Positions 10,303-23,015 are shown, counted from the first letter of the stretch. The stretch: DNA of 64,000 nucleotides from Apostichopus japonicus (GCF_037975245.1 NC_092581.1:13793303-13857302), one strand, 5' to 3'. The notes: a model not told the origin generated them from the letters alone. Translations and numbers: made by a program.

Positions 10303-13240
10303 GTAGGTTACTTAGTACTTAAATCAATGAACTTGTTACAATACCCTTTTAACTTGAACCACTACACTGTGACTTGATACATTACACTGGTAAGAAGTTA
10401 CTTTTACAAAACACTACCCTGTAATTTGTTACAATACAACTGTAACTTGAACCACTACATTGTACAATACATGTGTAACAATAACTTGTTGCAATACACT
10501 ATGCTGTAACTTGTCACAATACCCATGTTACTTGTGACACTACACTGATACACTTGTAATAATAACTTGTTATAATACACTTGTGACTGGCAACACTGCC
10601 CTGTTACTTGCTGTAATATCACAATAATTTACTCCCTATATAAGTTGTAGGAGAGGAGGATATTTGATCATTGCCTTCAAACAGAAGAAGACTGTGAAAA
10701 GCCCTGTTATTTAATAACAGACAATACTAATTTTGAAGAGCTTCGATTCCCCCTCTTTACTTCAAGTCCCCCTCGTCTCAGCACTACTTGAAATCAAATC
10801 CTAACCGAGGTTATGATCGTGCATTTACCCTTGCAGGCTAGAATTGATTAACCATTAACCATGTGGCAAAACCTATGTAAAACACTTCAGTGTATATGCA
10901 GATGTACATATATATCACCAATGTATAGCTCTAAAACCTCTTTACTATAGTTTGTAATAAATTAATAATAATAATGTATTTCCTTGTATTAATTTCAAGT
11001 GTCTGTTCTCATCAACTGTTTCTATCAGTAATAAACAATGCACCAGATAATTTAGTTTATACACTACTATGTACTCGGTAAATGAGTAAATTCTATTCTA
11101 AATGTAGAATGTTAGTAATGTTGTGGTTCACCTTGTACCAATAAACCTACACAATCATTAGCTTCTTACTTTACCATGATACAAAACTGAGTCAGTTATT
11201 TTCTGTTGCCTATATTTTGTTAATCCTCTAGTCAGCCAGCTTGCAGTCATTGTTGTCTCATGCATTGATCAACATTGGCAGGGTTTTTTGGGGGTTATTT
11301 TCTTTTAATTTGATTTATTTATTCATTTATTTTATGATTTTTTTTTATGTTGATGACTGACATAGTTAAGGTGGCTTGCACTTTAGTCGTACAGGAGTAG
11401 CTGCTGTACTAATTGGATATTGATTGTTTTAATATCAAGGTGAAACATTGTCAATAATCAGATTAGTCAGCTTGGCTTGTCTGGTCTTTTCCTCCGATCG
11501 CTGGCCGTCGCTAGGATGGCATGTTTAGGGTATATCGTGATTTGATACGACATAATAATAAGCGCACAGTCAATGATTGATGTGTAATAGTGGGTGAATG
11601 TGATGCGACTCACATACAAACATGTTACACAACGTAATTAATCAAAACGGTAACATGTAAGCAATGTCATTTTAAAATGGGCTTAGAGAGTCCTTGTCGA
11701 GGTATGATCCTTGTAAAAGGTTGTGCTTTTTCTCATTGAGTATCGATCAACATTTCATCATTGGAGGGAGGGTCTATGGTGGGATTTGTACAGTTTGACA
11801 GAAGGACAAACATGGAGGGTTGGAGGGAAGTTGGAAGGGGAGGGGGGAGAAGAGATGGGAGTTGGAGGAGACAGTTGAGGGATGAATTGGGTGATGTATA
11901 GAGGATGGTATTAGGCAAAAATGACAGGTAATATCAGTTACTTTTTTCATGACTGGTCCAATTTGTAATCTCACAGCCAGTATTTGTTATGTGGTGCATG
12001 TTAAGGGGGAGTCACCCTATTCCCCCTGTCCAATGTCAGTCATTCAGTCAGGATTTTTTCAAAATTCAAAAGTATTTATTTAGCACAACCTTATGTTCAG
12101 ACCCAATTTATAGTATAACGTTACCTCAGACTGCAATATTTGAATTGTCCCGGAGGGAGGACCCCAGACCCCACCCTACAGGGGATTTGCATTCAACCAC
12201 CCCACAGCCACACCCCATTTTGTCAAACTTTTGATTGGCCTACAACCTATCCATTAAGTTTAGGGGAGTATGGGTGTGTGGAAGGGATTGGGAAAGGGAT
12301 ATGGGGTGGATTGGGTTATATCTTAATTTGTGTCTTATGTTTCTTAAACACAAACAAATAAAATAGTAAATGTCTCCGTTTTATAGAGGGGGGGAGGTTG
12401 GCAGATAAGGAAGGGTCTGTGAAAGTCAAAACTTTCTAATTGAAGAATCTGGGGCACACTTAGAGGTGCACTTTAAGGAGCTAATTCTGTGATTCCTCTT
12501 AATTGGATCGCCCTCATTTTGGGTACTCTTTGCTAAGTATAAGTCTGCTCCGTCACCCCTTAGGGAGGAGTTTGGTCGACTTAGTGTAAAGACTCGGGGG
12601 CTGGAGATTTCCTGTATGGTTAATTGCAAACGAGAAGAAAGCTTCGGGGAGACGGAAAGTATGCCAACGATACATCTCAACTTCTGACTTGACTCTCAAA
12701 AAGCCCAAGGCAAGATAAAGAAAGGGGAAAAAAAAGAATTTAACTCTCCTATCTCTCTCTCTCTATCTCTCTGTCTCTCCTAGTTTGAAATGATGAGGTG
12801 TCTCTGTGGCACATATCTATTAGCCAGCCCTTGAAACATGTGAATTATTCCAACTAAAATAGAAAATGAAAATTAAAGTAATGAAATGCAAGAATAGGCC
12901 CGCAGATTAAAGTGCGACTGTGCTCGACCAACTGCAAAGATTTTAGGAGCCAGTGGTGCTTAAAAGTGTAATAATTATAAAAACACAGACATTTTCGAGC
13001 ATGAGTTTTCCACACTTGAAGCTGTGTCGGAATAGTTTTTTATTGATAGTAAGTGAACCAAATCAGTCTTGTAGGCTTTTCTTTTCGTCTTAGTACATTT
13101 TTCTACACATTACCAGAAAACTTCCAATTTGTCTGTATTTGGTATGCAAAAGTAGCAGGAAACACCAATATCATATTGAAAAATACTGAAATGTTTGTTA
13201 TAAATGTTCCAACCGCTAAAGTGTATACCAATTGACTCGG
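10303..13240. other. First part of intron 45/46 counterpart
   Basis: Apart from a degenerate array at 10325-10620 and the purine/pyrimidine-rich stretch at 11770-11900, I see no gene. A segment around 12190-12370 (ACCCCACAGCCACACCCC and GGGATTGGGAAAGGGATATGG) recurs in diverged form at 13437-13500 and 13820-13930. Confidence 0.5.
10325..10620. repeat. Degenerate array of AACTTGTTACAATACAC-like units
   Basis: At least ten diverged copies of a roughly 17-20 bp word (AACTTGTTACAATAC and relatives, with ACTACACTG spacers) follow directly after the exon 45 donor. Spacing is irregular, as in an old minisatellite. Confidence 0.6.
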
Positions 13241-13253
13241 TGACCTTTGACCT
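13241..13253 (-). promoter_or_regulatory. Perfect DR1 nuclear-receptor motif
   Basis: TGACCTTTGACCT reads AGGTCAAAGGTCA on the - strand, the DR1 element bound by HNF4/RXR-type receptors. It lies in a fragment shared with 16064-16120, so it may simply be carried by a repeat. There is no evidence of function. Confidence 0.35.
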
Positions 13254-13294
13254 TGGTATGCGATACTATATTGTTAAGTTATGGACACATTCAT

Positions 13295-14112
13295 ACCGGA
13301 ATGCTCCAGCTTCAAGCACAGAATAAGTCAGTATCATTTGTAATGTATGTTTTTGATTGTCCATGATGGCTACTGTAGTGCTGTTAAACAAAGAAAAATC
13401 ACTTTCTTGGGACCATTGGAGTCCTGAACATCAATGACCCCACAGCCACACCCCCTATTCGTCCAGCTTTTGTTCAGCCTGGAACCCATCTCTTAATATT
13501 CCTTCCCCCCTACCTTACTCAGTCTGACTCAGCCTAAATATGCCCCACCCCACTCCCCCCCTTCCCCTCACCTTTGAAATCTTTTGTTTGTCACTGATGT
13601 GATAAACCATGAAGAATTGTAAATCAAACACAACTGGTATGACACTACATTCATTTCAAAATTAATTTTGAGAAAGTTTGTGGATTACTGAATGTCCTTG
13701 TCGGGACAGCGTCATTGTGAAGTCTGAGACCCTTCAACAACACTGATAATTAATCAAAGCATCATCAGTGTTCTTTGATGGTAGTAGTGTAGGGTTTGGG
13801 TGGGGGGGGTGGTGGGAACTGGGTGTATGGAGGGGATTGGGAAAGGGATATGGGGGGTGGATTTGAGGAATTAAATTTGTATCTTACATTTCTTGGACAC
13901 AAGCAAATAGAAGAGTGAATGTTACAGTTTTATGGGGGTGTTTTTTATTATTAGAATGTTCCAACTTCAAGCACAGAATAGGTCAGTATCAATTGTAATT
14001 CAGTTTTGTGATTGCCCATGATGGCTATTATAGTGCTGTTAAAAGAGGTAAGGTAGACTTCAGATTGCTCTGACCAAAACAAAATCCCTTCTTGGGACCA
14101 TTGGCATCCTGA
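13295..14112. repeat. Direct duplication, two copies about 660 bp apart
   Basis: The segments 13295-13440 and 13953-14112 share AACTTCAAGCACAGAATA-like starts, CAGTATCA, GATTG-CCATGATGGCTA, TAGTGCTGTTAAA and TTGGGACCATTGG in the same order. The second copy has an insertion of about 20 bp. Sequence between them (13820-13930) is itself related to 12255-12375, so the region has been duplicated more than once. Confidence 0.75.
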
Positions 14113-15580
14113 TTTTATGTTGGACAGTCGTACTTTACACATGTATAGTGTAGATTATCTGTAGAGTAGACATTTCATGCATGTTTTTATCTATCGATCA
14201 GCTAGTTTTGGACATGTCATAATGTCATACAGTGCGAATTATCCAGGTGTTTATGTCAGCATGGACCGTTGTTAGTAAAATCATATGCTTCAAAAGCTCT
14301 ACTGTACCTCAGAATGGTTGGTTTTGAAAGCAGGAACTGGGCATTGAAATGAAAGTGGAAGGTGGTGGTGGTGGTAACCAGGGTCAAGTCACGAGGTTTG
14401 TTAATGTAATAATATAAGGGAAACAGTTAAGTACGTATGATATTAGAATGGAGGGGGTTGTAATGGGTCAGTACTCGCTTCGTCATACACCCCTCATGGG
14501 TACTCATGCTCAATACAAGGGGGAATTCTATTTGTACTAACACTGATTGACTAATACCAGGGAGCGACTGTACCTGTACTGTACATGCTGTTGTCCTCTT
14601 AATATTACTGTACTATTATTAATGCTGTTGCCCTCATAATATTACAAGTCTGGTCAGTAATATCAGAAACAAAACATTTCGGGGTTCTCAGATTGGTACA
14701 GTCCATTCTCAGCCATCGCACACATTTATGTAACATTACAAATCATACTGAGCTACAGTATTTCCCATGAAAAAGAAAAAAACTCTAGCTTGTGAAAGCA
14801 GAATTAAAAAAATTTTAAAAAAGGACATTTTCTAACTATAGCCTGTTTACCCTTTTGCCATCATACAGAGATACTTTGTTACCTTGGCATTTCCAGTTTC
14901 TATTTACTTCCACTTAAAAGATTATGAGAAAAGATTAAAATATTCCTTATGCAATAAATCATTTTTGAAGAAATTTCAAAGAGTCGGGGAGGATATTGTG
15001 GTATCAGCAGTTTCGCGTAGGTGTTTAAGAAAGATAGTTTGTCAGGCATGAATATTACCTGCCTACACCCCCCCCCCCCCCGAGTAAATTGCATTGGGAA
15101 ATTGCTGTTGATTTCACAAATTGTTCTAAATTGCCTAATTAAGTCCTTGAAGTGTACCATAATTGTTCATTGTTGTTAATAATTGTTCTTTAACAAAAGA
15201 GTTAATGAGTCACTCTAGATCAAGAAGTATCGCTGACTCAGGTCATTTATATATCTAAAATGAAATACGGAAAGGGAATCGATTCTGATGGTCTGGGATT
15301 AGATATTACGAATCAATCAACTTTGAAGCATGCATTGTTTCCAATTAAAGAGCACCCGCCTATCCAGTGTGTTTGACTGCAATAATTTTTAAAGCTATAA
15401 TCACAAATGTCCGAGAGTATTTTCGGTTGGTCGGAGATCAATCCAGATTAACATATATAGATAGGTTGTACTCAACCAATGCTACAAATTAATGAATAAA
15501 GGTATTACAAGTTAAGAGACCTAGCATCTGGGAGGTCATTGGTTCAAGCCGTATCCTGCTAAAGTAAGGATATTTAGATG
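14113..15580. other. Intronic DNA, nothing firm recognised
   Basis: No exon. There is a C-run near 15068. A tRNA-like B box (GGTTCAAGCC, 15541-15550) may be a scrap of an older SINE. Confidence 0.4.
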
Positions 15581-15590
15581 GCTTTGTGTA

Positions 15591-15901
15591 ATAGTAGTTG
15601 CTTTTTATATAGCGCTTCATACCAGCGATAGGTCTCAAAGCGCTTTACAGATGTTATATTACCCCTGGTCAATGATAACCTGTCCCAGAGACAATCCCTC
15701 CAGTCGGCAGCAGTTATATACTGCGCCCAATGACAAGTTACCTCACAGGTACCCATTTAACCCCTGGGTGGAGAGAGGCAAGTAAGATAAAGCATCTTGC
15801 CCAAGGACACAAACGTAATGAACTAGGCAGGATCGAACCAGCAATCCTTGGATCACGAGTCCGACGCCTTAACCAATTGGCCACCACGCTCTCACACCTG
15901 A
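15591..15901 (-). mobile_element. tRNA-derived SINE, minus strand
   Basis: Read on the - strand it begins with a tRNA-like head: GAGCGTGGTGGCCAATTGG, then GGCGTCGGACTCGTGATCC, then the B box GGTTCGATCC at the right distance. The body contains CTTGGGCAAGATGC and ends with GTAAAGCGCTTTGAGACC. Copies of CTTTGTGTA at 15582-15590 and 15902-15910 are a plausible target-site duplication. The body resembles a widespread animal SINE type. A decayed relative lies at about 33950-34190. Confidence 0.75.
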
Positions 15902-15910
15902 CTTTGTGTA

Positions 15911-17379
15911 GTGTAAATTATAAGCCATGTGGGTCCTCCCAACATTCTACACGTGTGGTTGCGTCAGCATCTTAAAGCAACTTACTTTTAAATATCATCT
16001 TGAAAAAGTACAGAACTGAAATTTGTGTAATGTTTCATACGATGAAAGATAAACATAACTGCTAAATAGTATACCAATTTGACCTAGCGTGTGTGACCTT
16101 TGACCTTGGTATGCTTACTAAACTGCTAAACTATGTGTGCATGTTGTTATTATTTACTATGATTTATGTATTTGAATTAACCCAAAAAAAATTGGAAAAT
16201 GGAATTAATGATTGATCAAATTCTGACCAGATCTAAGATCTTGTCTTTTGTAAAATCAAAGGATAATTAAAATTTTGTTTTAGATATAAAGCTTGGTAAA
16301 CTTGTAGAACCCTATCAGAAAAGTGATACCTTGATGCTTCCCCCAAATATATCTCATTGAAAGGATGATAAACCACTTTTTCTTCTCCACCCCCCCCCCC
16401 CCCCCGTTCAGCTTCACTACACTTAAATTATGTATGCTTTATCTTTCCTCTGGAAAACTTCCTCGCATATGGCGGTATTCAGTCATATAAACTTAATGTG
16501 TTGCTTTAATGGCAATTATATTATAAAGCAGCATCTCTAATGGAAACCAGTAAGTCACTCACAGATAACTTTTTGCCAGTATTTTAAGAAATAAAAAGAA
16601 ACCCACCCCCCCCCCCAAAAAAAAAAAAAAATTCTACTTAAAGTCATTAAAACAGGAGAAACCCATTTATATGCATTCATTTATACTTGGGCTTCATTAA
16701 ACTTGCATTTAAACTTGCACAAAGCAGAAAGTGAAAGATAATCATTTACTTCCGATCTTTAAATGCAAGTGTCATTTTAATTGTGTCATTGAATGTTATG
16801 TTAAGTACGTATACCCATTTCCTCCAGAACTCCTCTCACTGCAGAAACATGTTGAGTATATATGTTCAATGCTGCCTCCCTTTAAACAGAATGTGGCATT
16901 TTCCAGTGCAGTATGCCTTTGAATGTAACATATTACTTCCTGCATTGGAGTTTTGACTTTGCATCCAATCTTTCAATGCTAGAAAAATAAGCTTAATCCG
17001 TAAATTAAATTTATCATAATAATCATTCGATGATCTGATGTTCCTGGAAAGGTAGGTGCGGAAAATTTTGAGTTCACTTTTGTGGAGAGAGAAAGAGAGT
17101 GTGTTATACCAAATGAATTAAATGTGAGCTAGAAAAGGAACTTTGGGTAGCTAATACAGTGAAAATTTACTATTTATGTTTTTCCAAGTAAAACATTTTG
17201 AGAAATTTCACCAGTGAGGCATGTGTATGTTTGAAGATGTTCACCCATATCATCAGTTACCTTGGTTTCCCTTAAAAACTGGAAAGTTTATTTGCTGTTG
17301 ACAGATATCTAAGGAAAAAAGTCATTTTAAAGATCATAAAGTCAGTATTAATATTTTACTACTCTTTTTGCTGTTTTAG
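15911..17379. other. Last part of intron 45/46 counterpart
   Basis: It holds a second perfect DR1 (TGACCTTTGACCT, 16094-16106) in sequence related to 13190-13290, C-runs near 16390 and 16605, and no gene. The tract before 17380 (CTGTTTTAG) is the acceptor of the next exon. Confidence 0.5.
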
Positions 17380-17529
17380 GTTTGACGTAGGTCAAGACGA
17401 GATCGACGCGTTCCTGAAAGAGGGTGGACATTGTCAATGCTTGGTTGGACGGGTGCAAGGAATTGACCACTTCACGGCCATCTCCCGGTGACGAGAAGGC
17501 GCTCCAAGGTAGCCTTAAGAATTGTAAAG
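17380..17529 (+). CDS. DMD: Dystrophin-like exon (human exon 46 counterpart), spectrin repeat 18 start, frame-damaged
   Basis: The acceptor is CTGTTTTAG and the donor AAAGGTAGGT. The first base completes the arginine codon from the previous exon. The frame then reads FDVGQDEIDAFLKE up to about 17423. The similarity continues from there one frame over as VNAWLDGCKELT, RPSPGDEKALQG and SLKNCK. Dropping one G from the GGG at 17422-17424 joins the two parts and gives 49 codons, the same as human exon 46, with the helix A phenylalanine and tryptophan at the same positions. A second surplus base, the G at 17529, leaves the exon in phase 1 while the next exon needs phase 0. As given, the exon is two bases too long and a stop follows the first frame at 17492-17494. 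This may be consensus error, a real allele, or an unusual splice. Confidence 0.85.
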
Positions 17530-17572
17530 GTAGGTCTGTTGGAGTAGCATTCTGCATGTCATAATCATATTA

Positions 17573-17613
<41 letters not shown>

Positions 17614-18231
17614 ATACACTCCGTATAGCATACTGCTCAACATTTAAAACATTTAAAGCCATAGTCAAACAGACAAAAGTGTATTATTTTTTTCCCCCGA
17701 TAAAGTGTATTATGGTATCTCATTACCAAAATTTATGTCCAATTTTTTTATGGTTAATAAAAATCAAGGTGTGTGCCTGATTGGATTTACCAAGTATTCA
17801 CACACTTTTCTGCCCCTATTCAATTTAAACTCATAAATGTTATGTCACCTATTAATAACAGTGATATTTATTATCACTTCCTTCTTTTGTTTTAGTCACA
17901 AAAATTGACAGTATTAAATAATCAGGCTATTTTCATTAAACGGAAGTCTCATGACACAAATCTTTTTGTTAAATCTTCATAATTACTGATTATGAACCAT
18001 AATTTTTCTGTCTGAGTTGCATAATCCTCTTTGGCATACACTGCAATAAGCTGTCATTTATACAATTATGTTGATTTGTAAATTTAATTCTGTGAATCAT
18101 ACACAGTATTTAGCTGAACTTACATTAAAGCAGCTGTCAAGAGTTGGATTCAATAAAGTGACTTTAACAAACATGATTTGTTAGAGTTTTGAATTTTAAA
18201 GAAGCATTGGTCACTGGACACAGATACCATA
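17530..18231. other. Start of intron 46/47 counterpart
   Basis: A (TA)n tract lies at about 17571-17616, then AT-rich sequence with no gene seen. Confidence 0.5.
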
Positions 18232-20215
18232 CAGGCGCGTATCCAGGGGGGGGGCGTTGGGGGCGCGCACCCCCCGTGTATGAAAAAGAGGAGAGAAAAA
18301 AAGAGAAGAAAAAAGGAAAAAGAGGGGGAAAAAGAGGAGAGGAAGGAAGGGAAAAGAAAAAGAAGAAAGAGAGAAGAAAAAGGAAGAAAAGGAGAGAGTA
18401 GAAGGAAAACGCCAAGACACCGGAAGAGAAAGGGGAACAGTGACATCATTACAGCGCTGATCCCTTTTAAATACACAGGGTAGCCAGGGACGGATCAAGG
18501 ATTTCAGAAGGGGCGTGTGCCTCACCCTACCCCTTACAACCGACAACTCCATTTTTTACGTTTCCATTTTTCCCCTCTCACTCCGGATTTATATATATTA
18601 TAACTATATATGGTCTGTCATAACGCGTGTGTGTGTATAAACGCCTTAAACAATTGTAGAATTGTGCTATGAAACCAACTGTGGCTGGTTTCGAACTCGA
18701 CTGTGTCGTCGGGAACATGACGCATTTCGGGAAGGGGGCTACCACCCCCCCCCTTCAGCATTATTTTTTGTGATATCGCTAGTAATTTTCAAAATAGAAA
18801 GTGCTTAGATGCAACTAACAAGGCCTGGGAAGTGTTTCCAGCGATCTGGGAGGCATTTTTGGCCAAAATTTGCTTGTACGCTTCGCGCCAACAAATGGTC
18901 CTGGTTAGTGCCATTTCCAGCGATCTGGGAGGCATTTTCGGGCAAAATTTTCTTGTACGCTTCGCGCCAAATTATGGTGGCGCTACGCTTAGATAATTTG
19001 CCTACAGGCTTCGCCCCTCCCTTGGCAAATTCCTCGCTACGAGCCTGTTCGAATTTGTAAAGCAAACAGCAGACTATCACATCATATCAGTGAGCATTAA
19101 AATGGCCTTCCAGGATGAACAGCCTCAAAATTGTCCGACTTGCCCGAAAAAAATAGCCAAAAATTTGGCGCGCTCTGCGCGTACAACATATTAATGTTGA
19201 TACCATATAAGCAAGCATCGGTTAAAGTCGCAATTTAAGGACATTAATATTAACAATTTTGAGGAAGCAATAAACCTTGCGCAAGATCGTGATACGTGGC
19301 AGAGGTTAATCACTGAGCATGTCGGATAGACGAGACTCACCTTACTACTACTACTAAGCATCGGTTATTACATCGCATGCCATCGTGTACCGTACGGTCC
19401 GTGAAAGTTGCGCAGGATACCGAGGGATGCTAATGTAAATGACGAAATGTCTTATGTAGATGGAGAAAAAGCATGGAGGTCCAATCATGTCAAAACTCTC
19501 TTTACATTTAATAGTAATGGCAAATTCGGGGCTGCAGCCCCCCCCCCCCCCCAGCCTCCTACGCCTATGTGTGTTGTGTTCGGTTTCGGAAATATCTGCT
19601 ATTTTTTCATTTCCTTCAACAGAGTTTTATAATAGCCGTTATAAGAGGTTTTAATATTTCTACAACAATAAATTAAATGTGTCTGAATTTTCGAAAATTT
19701 CTGACCAACATTCTTCATCACACTTCCCTCTACTCTTACAATTTTGACCGGTCTCTTAGGGGTTGAAGGAGGTTTTTCTATATTGTTTGTCCATAGATGA
19801 AATTTTGTGGAACGTTATGGGTATGTTTTGAGGTTAGTTTATTCAAGAGAAACTTGAATTTTCAAATTGGGAACAAATAATGGGCTTAAAACCTTGAAAA
19901 GTGGGGCTTTCGGATATTGTTGGCCGTGGCGTAGAATCACCTACAAAAGCAATGATCCATAGGACATGCAATGAGGTCGAACATGTTTTGTGACTGGTGA
20001 CAATCTTCAAAAAGGTTATGGATGGAAAAAAAACTATTGGGAAATACTTGGTTCTCAGGCAAAAAGTGTACATCTGGTTGGTTATTTTCAAGCCCGAGAA
20101 GTGCCATTTCCGGTGATCTGGGTGGTATCAAAACCAGAAATTTTCTTGTACGCTGCGCGCCAACCGATGGTGGCGCTCCGCTTAGATAGTAATTTGCGCC
20201 CCCCGGGTTAGAAAA
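18232..20215 (+). mobile_element. Long TIR element, copy A (right TIR missing)
   Basis: The left end CAGGCGCGTATCCAGG followed by a G-run matches the left end of copy B at 29125. The first 310 bp and the last 680 bp (19540-20215) match copy B; the middle does not. The right part stops at GGGTTAGAAAA, exactly where copy B adds its 16-bp inverted terminal repeat, so copy A has lost that repeat. It contains purine-rich simple sequence at 18280-18400, two copies of a structured module (18822-18892 and 18903-18990) and a tiny LINE insertion at 19225. No transposase gene is visible, so it is non-autonomous. Open frames here are artefacts of low-complexity sequence. Confidence 0.7.
19225..19355 (+). 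mobile_element. 5'-truncated LINE tail with 12-bp target duplication
   Basis: The 131-bp insert is flanked by perfect copies of AAGCATCGGTTA at 19213-19224 and 19356-19367. It encodes the extreme C-terminus of a non-LTR retrotransposon ORF2, ending NFEEAINLAQDRDTWQRLI then HVG and a stop, and finishes with a (TAC)n tail. The A.DRDTWQRL motif is typical of ORF2 ends in several LINE clades; the exact clade cannot be set from 35 residues. It inserted into copy A of the long TIR element, so it is younger than that element. Confidence 0.8.
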
Positions 20216-21274
20216 CATGTAAAAGACTGTTATCCCCATGTTAGATGCTTCGACCTGGCGCTGTTTGAATATTCACGGATACCAGTATTTTGTTCCGTTC
20301 TTACCTATGTGCAATATGCTGGAGACATGTTGTTTTGATTATAGTGTTTTTATATACTTTCGAAACAGGGGTTTTCCAATCAAAACCACGACTCATGCAG
20401 TCATTATATAGGCCTTCTTATTGGTTAGTTCGCGCTCATAATAGAATGATTCAATATTACCAAATAGGCCTATAGGGGTTTTCCACCTGTCGTAAATTGT
20501 ACGAAAGTTTATTTACATGACACGACACCGAATATTTTGTTCAGTATATTAGTATCATTATAAAGAAAGAAAATTGTATTTTGATGAACGACTCCTTCCA
20601 CACGGTTAAAACAACCGACACAATCGGCGACTCCGAGCAGCGGTGGTCGTATAGTGGGTACCGAATCATAACAACCATCGCGCGACATGTGCGCAGTGTT
20701 TAAGCACGGGGGATTGTCGTAGTTTTACTCTCTAAGTGTAAGAATGAAAGGATCGAGCATGAACTATTTATTCATTTCACTGGGATGGCATATAAGAGGT
20801 TCAAGCAGTTCTTAAGGTTTGTTTGTCCAACTTTGGACAATGAAGATGTGATCTACTGGGCAAGCAAAGCGAGTAAACATCGACTGATTGATACTGAACA
20901 GCTACTTAATGAATCGTCATCTGAATTTCATGATGCAGGAGATGAAGAGAAAGATTTAATTCAAAACAGTTCATATAAAATGACAGTGCAAAAATGAACT
21001 TTTGTTAACCCTTATGAAGTTACGATCCGGGGCAAAAAATCTGGACCTTGCAGAACGCTTCAACATTTCTAACAGTACAGTGTCAAACAAAATAATAACA
21101 TGGATAAATCTACTGTACGTAGCACTGGGAACACTGAACATTTGGCCACACAGAGACATAATCATTCAAAAGTCACCTAAGGAATTTCAAGAAAAATGTA
21201 AAGACACGGTCATAATCATAGATGCCACTGAACTAACTGTCCAAGTGCCAAGTTCAATTCAGAAACAGAGTGAG

Positions 21275-23015
21275 TTAGGCTTGCACGGTAAACCGGTTTT
21301 AGTACCGAAACCGGTTTTTTCCGACTGAATTTCGGTACTATTTTTTATTTTGAGAAAACCGAAAATCGAAAAAACCGGAAAAACCAAAATGTGAATTGCA
21401 AATACTGGAAAAAAATCAAAGTTTGTTGCCTTTGGTTTCTCTTCTTTACTGTTCTTTTTGCAACATGAAAGTAAATTGCAACAAGAGAAAGCTTTTCTGA
21501 TAGACGACATTGTCAGCTACGATAGGCACACGCCATAACCAGTGCTTGAGGGTGGATAGCTAGGCCTAACATTAGGCTATGCAGCCCTAATATGCGTGCA
21601 TCAGTTAGGTGACCTTGTAGTATTGAACTGACCTTGGTGGCCAACGTTAGTAGTTGTGAGAAGTACACCCTCAAACGACGAGATGCAGTTCAAAATAAAT
21701 TGTTATATCCAACGTGTTTGTCCTCTTTGTGTTGTTCTTATTATTTAACCTCAATTTAACAGTAGAGGTTATGGAGAAAATCTTTCAAACACAATGATCA
21801 CAGTTCGTGTTCAAAAAATGAACGTTAAAACTTGAAAGGTACATTGCGCAATCCACAATACCATACAACATGTACAGTCGCGGGGGGGGGGGGCTCTGAG
21901 TTTAACAACTAAGATGCAACAAGTAACATTAGATCAATCACGGGGGGGGCTCTGAGTTTAACAACTAAGATGCAACAAATAACATTAGAACAATCACGGG
22001 GGGGGGGGGGGCTCTGAGTTTAACAACTAAGATGCAACAAGTAACAGAACAATCACAGTCCATTGTTCACAAGAGACACCTGGCGTCAGGCTTGAGCAAA
22101 GAAAATTAAAGGAGTAAAAATGTTGCATACATGGCTGGAAATTACAGATGTTGCTGTTGGGACAATTCTTCTTGTACGCTAATAGATATTATTTTCTTTG
22201 TAAGTTTCCTTTAAACATTTCTTCTTATCAGTTTTCAGACAAGGCGTCTCTCAGTTGGTTTTTCGTTTACGTGGATGAACACATGTTTCCAACTTAAACG
22301 TTAACAATTTATTTTCTTTACCGACCTAATCCCGCTTTTGCCAATGATATTTTTCAACTTGTACTTGAAAGTGTAGACGGTAAATTCTCTTCACTCCTTG
22401 AAGAGAAATTTATTTTACCGCCAAGATACCACCCGCGAACATGGCTAGAGCCTAGTGCAATTTGGTACCTTCGAACACTTGGTCAGCCACTACTGAATGA
22501 ATATATTTGACCAATCACATTGTAAAGTTTTTTTTTTACAATCTCCAATTGGTCATAATGGGGTTTACGCTCGGCCCTCATCTCCGAAAATATAACATAT
22601 AATATAATATAACATGACCGTGATATTTTTCTCTGAACACGAATTTGAACTTCGTGAAGTACAGTAAACACAAGACAAACGATACGTGTACGTGATGTTT
22701 AAACTTTAAGAAAAAATATCACTAACATTTCTTTTCAACATATTTACTTTAATGTTTAGTTAACGTGGGTTATAAAATGAGAGTCATGAAGGCAGTAACA
22801 TTTCTTGAATGTATTCTCCTTATTTTTAACCCTTCACTGCGAACGAACAGACTTGAACCCGCTGTTGGTAAAGCTTCAAAAATACGCATCTTAGCGATCG
22901 AGATTTGGATGTTTTCAATACAATTCAGTAGGGGAAAAAAAACGGTTTTTGAGCCAGATTCAGTTTTTTGCTAGAGAAAAACCGGTTTTAAGTTTTCACG
23001 AAACCGTGCAACCTT
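21275..23015. mobile_element. hAT-like non-autonomous element nested in the transposase
   Basis: Flanked by perfect 8-bp duplications AGAGTGAG at 21267-21274 and 23016-23023, the length expected of hAT elements. Ends are imperfect inverted repeats sharing TTGCACGGT, followed inside by AACCGGTTTT words on both sides. It is 1,741 bp long with no recognisable transposase. Three 60-70 bp tandem repeats beginning with a G-run and CTCTGAGTTTAACAACTAAG occupy about 21882-22055. Confidence 0.8.
21882..22055. repeat. Three-copy tandem repeat inside the hAT-like element
   Basis: Each unit is a CGGGGGGG run, then CTCTGAGTTTAACAACTAAG, ATGCAACAAGTAACA and CAATCA. Units differ mostly in G-run length. Confidence 0.85.

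Noticed and set aside
18150-18552. Overlapping open frames rich in K/R/E or S/F/L, and the similar one at 29019-29426
   Set aside because: They come from a purine-rich simple-sequence stretch inside a transposon, open on both strands.
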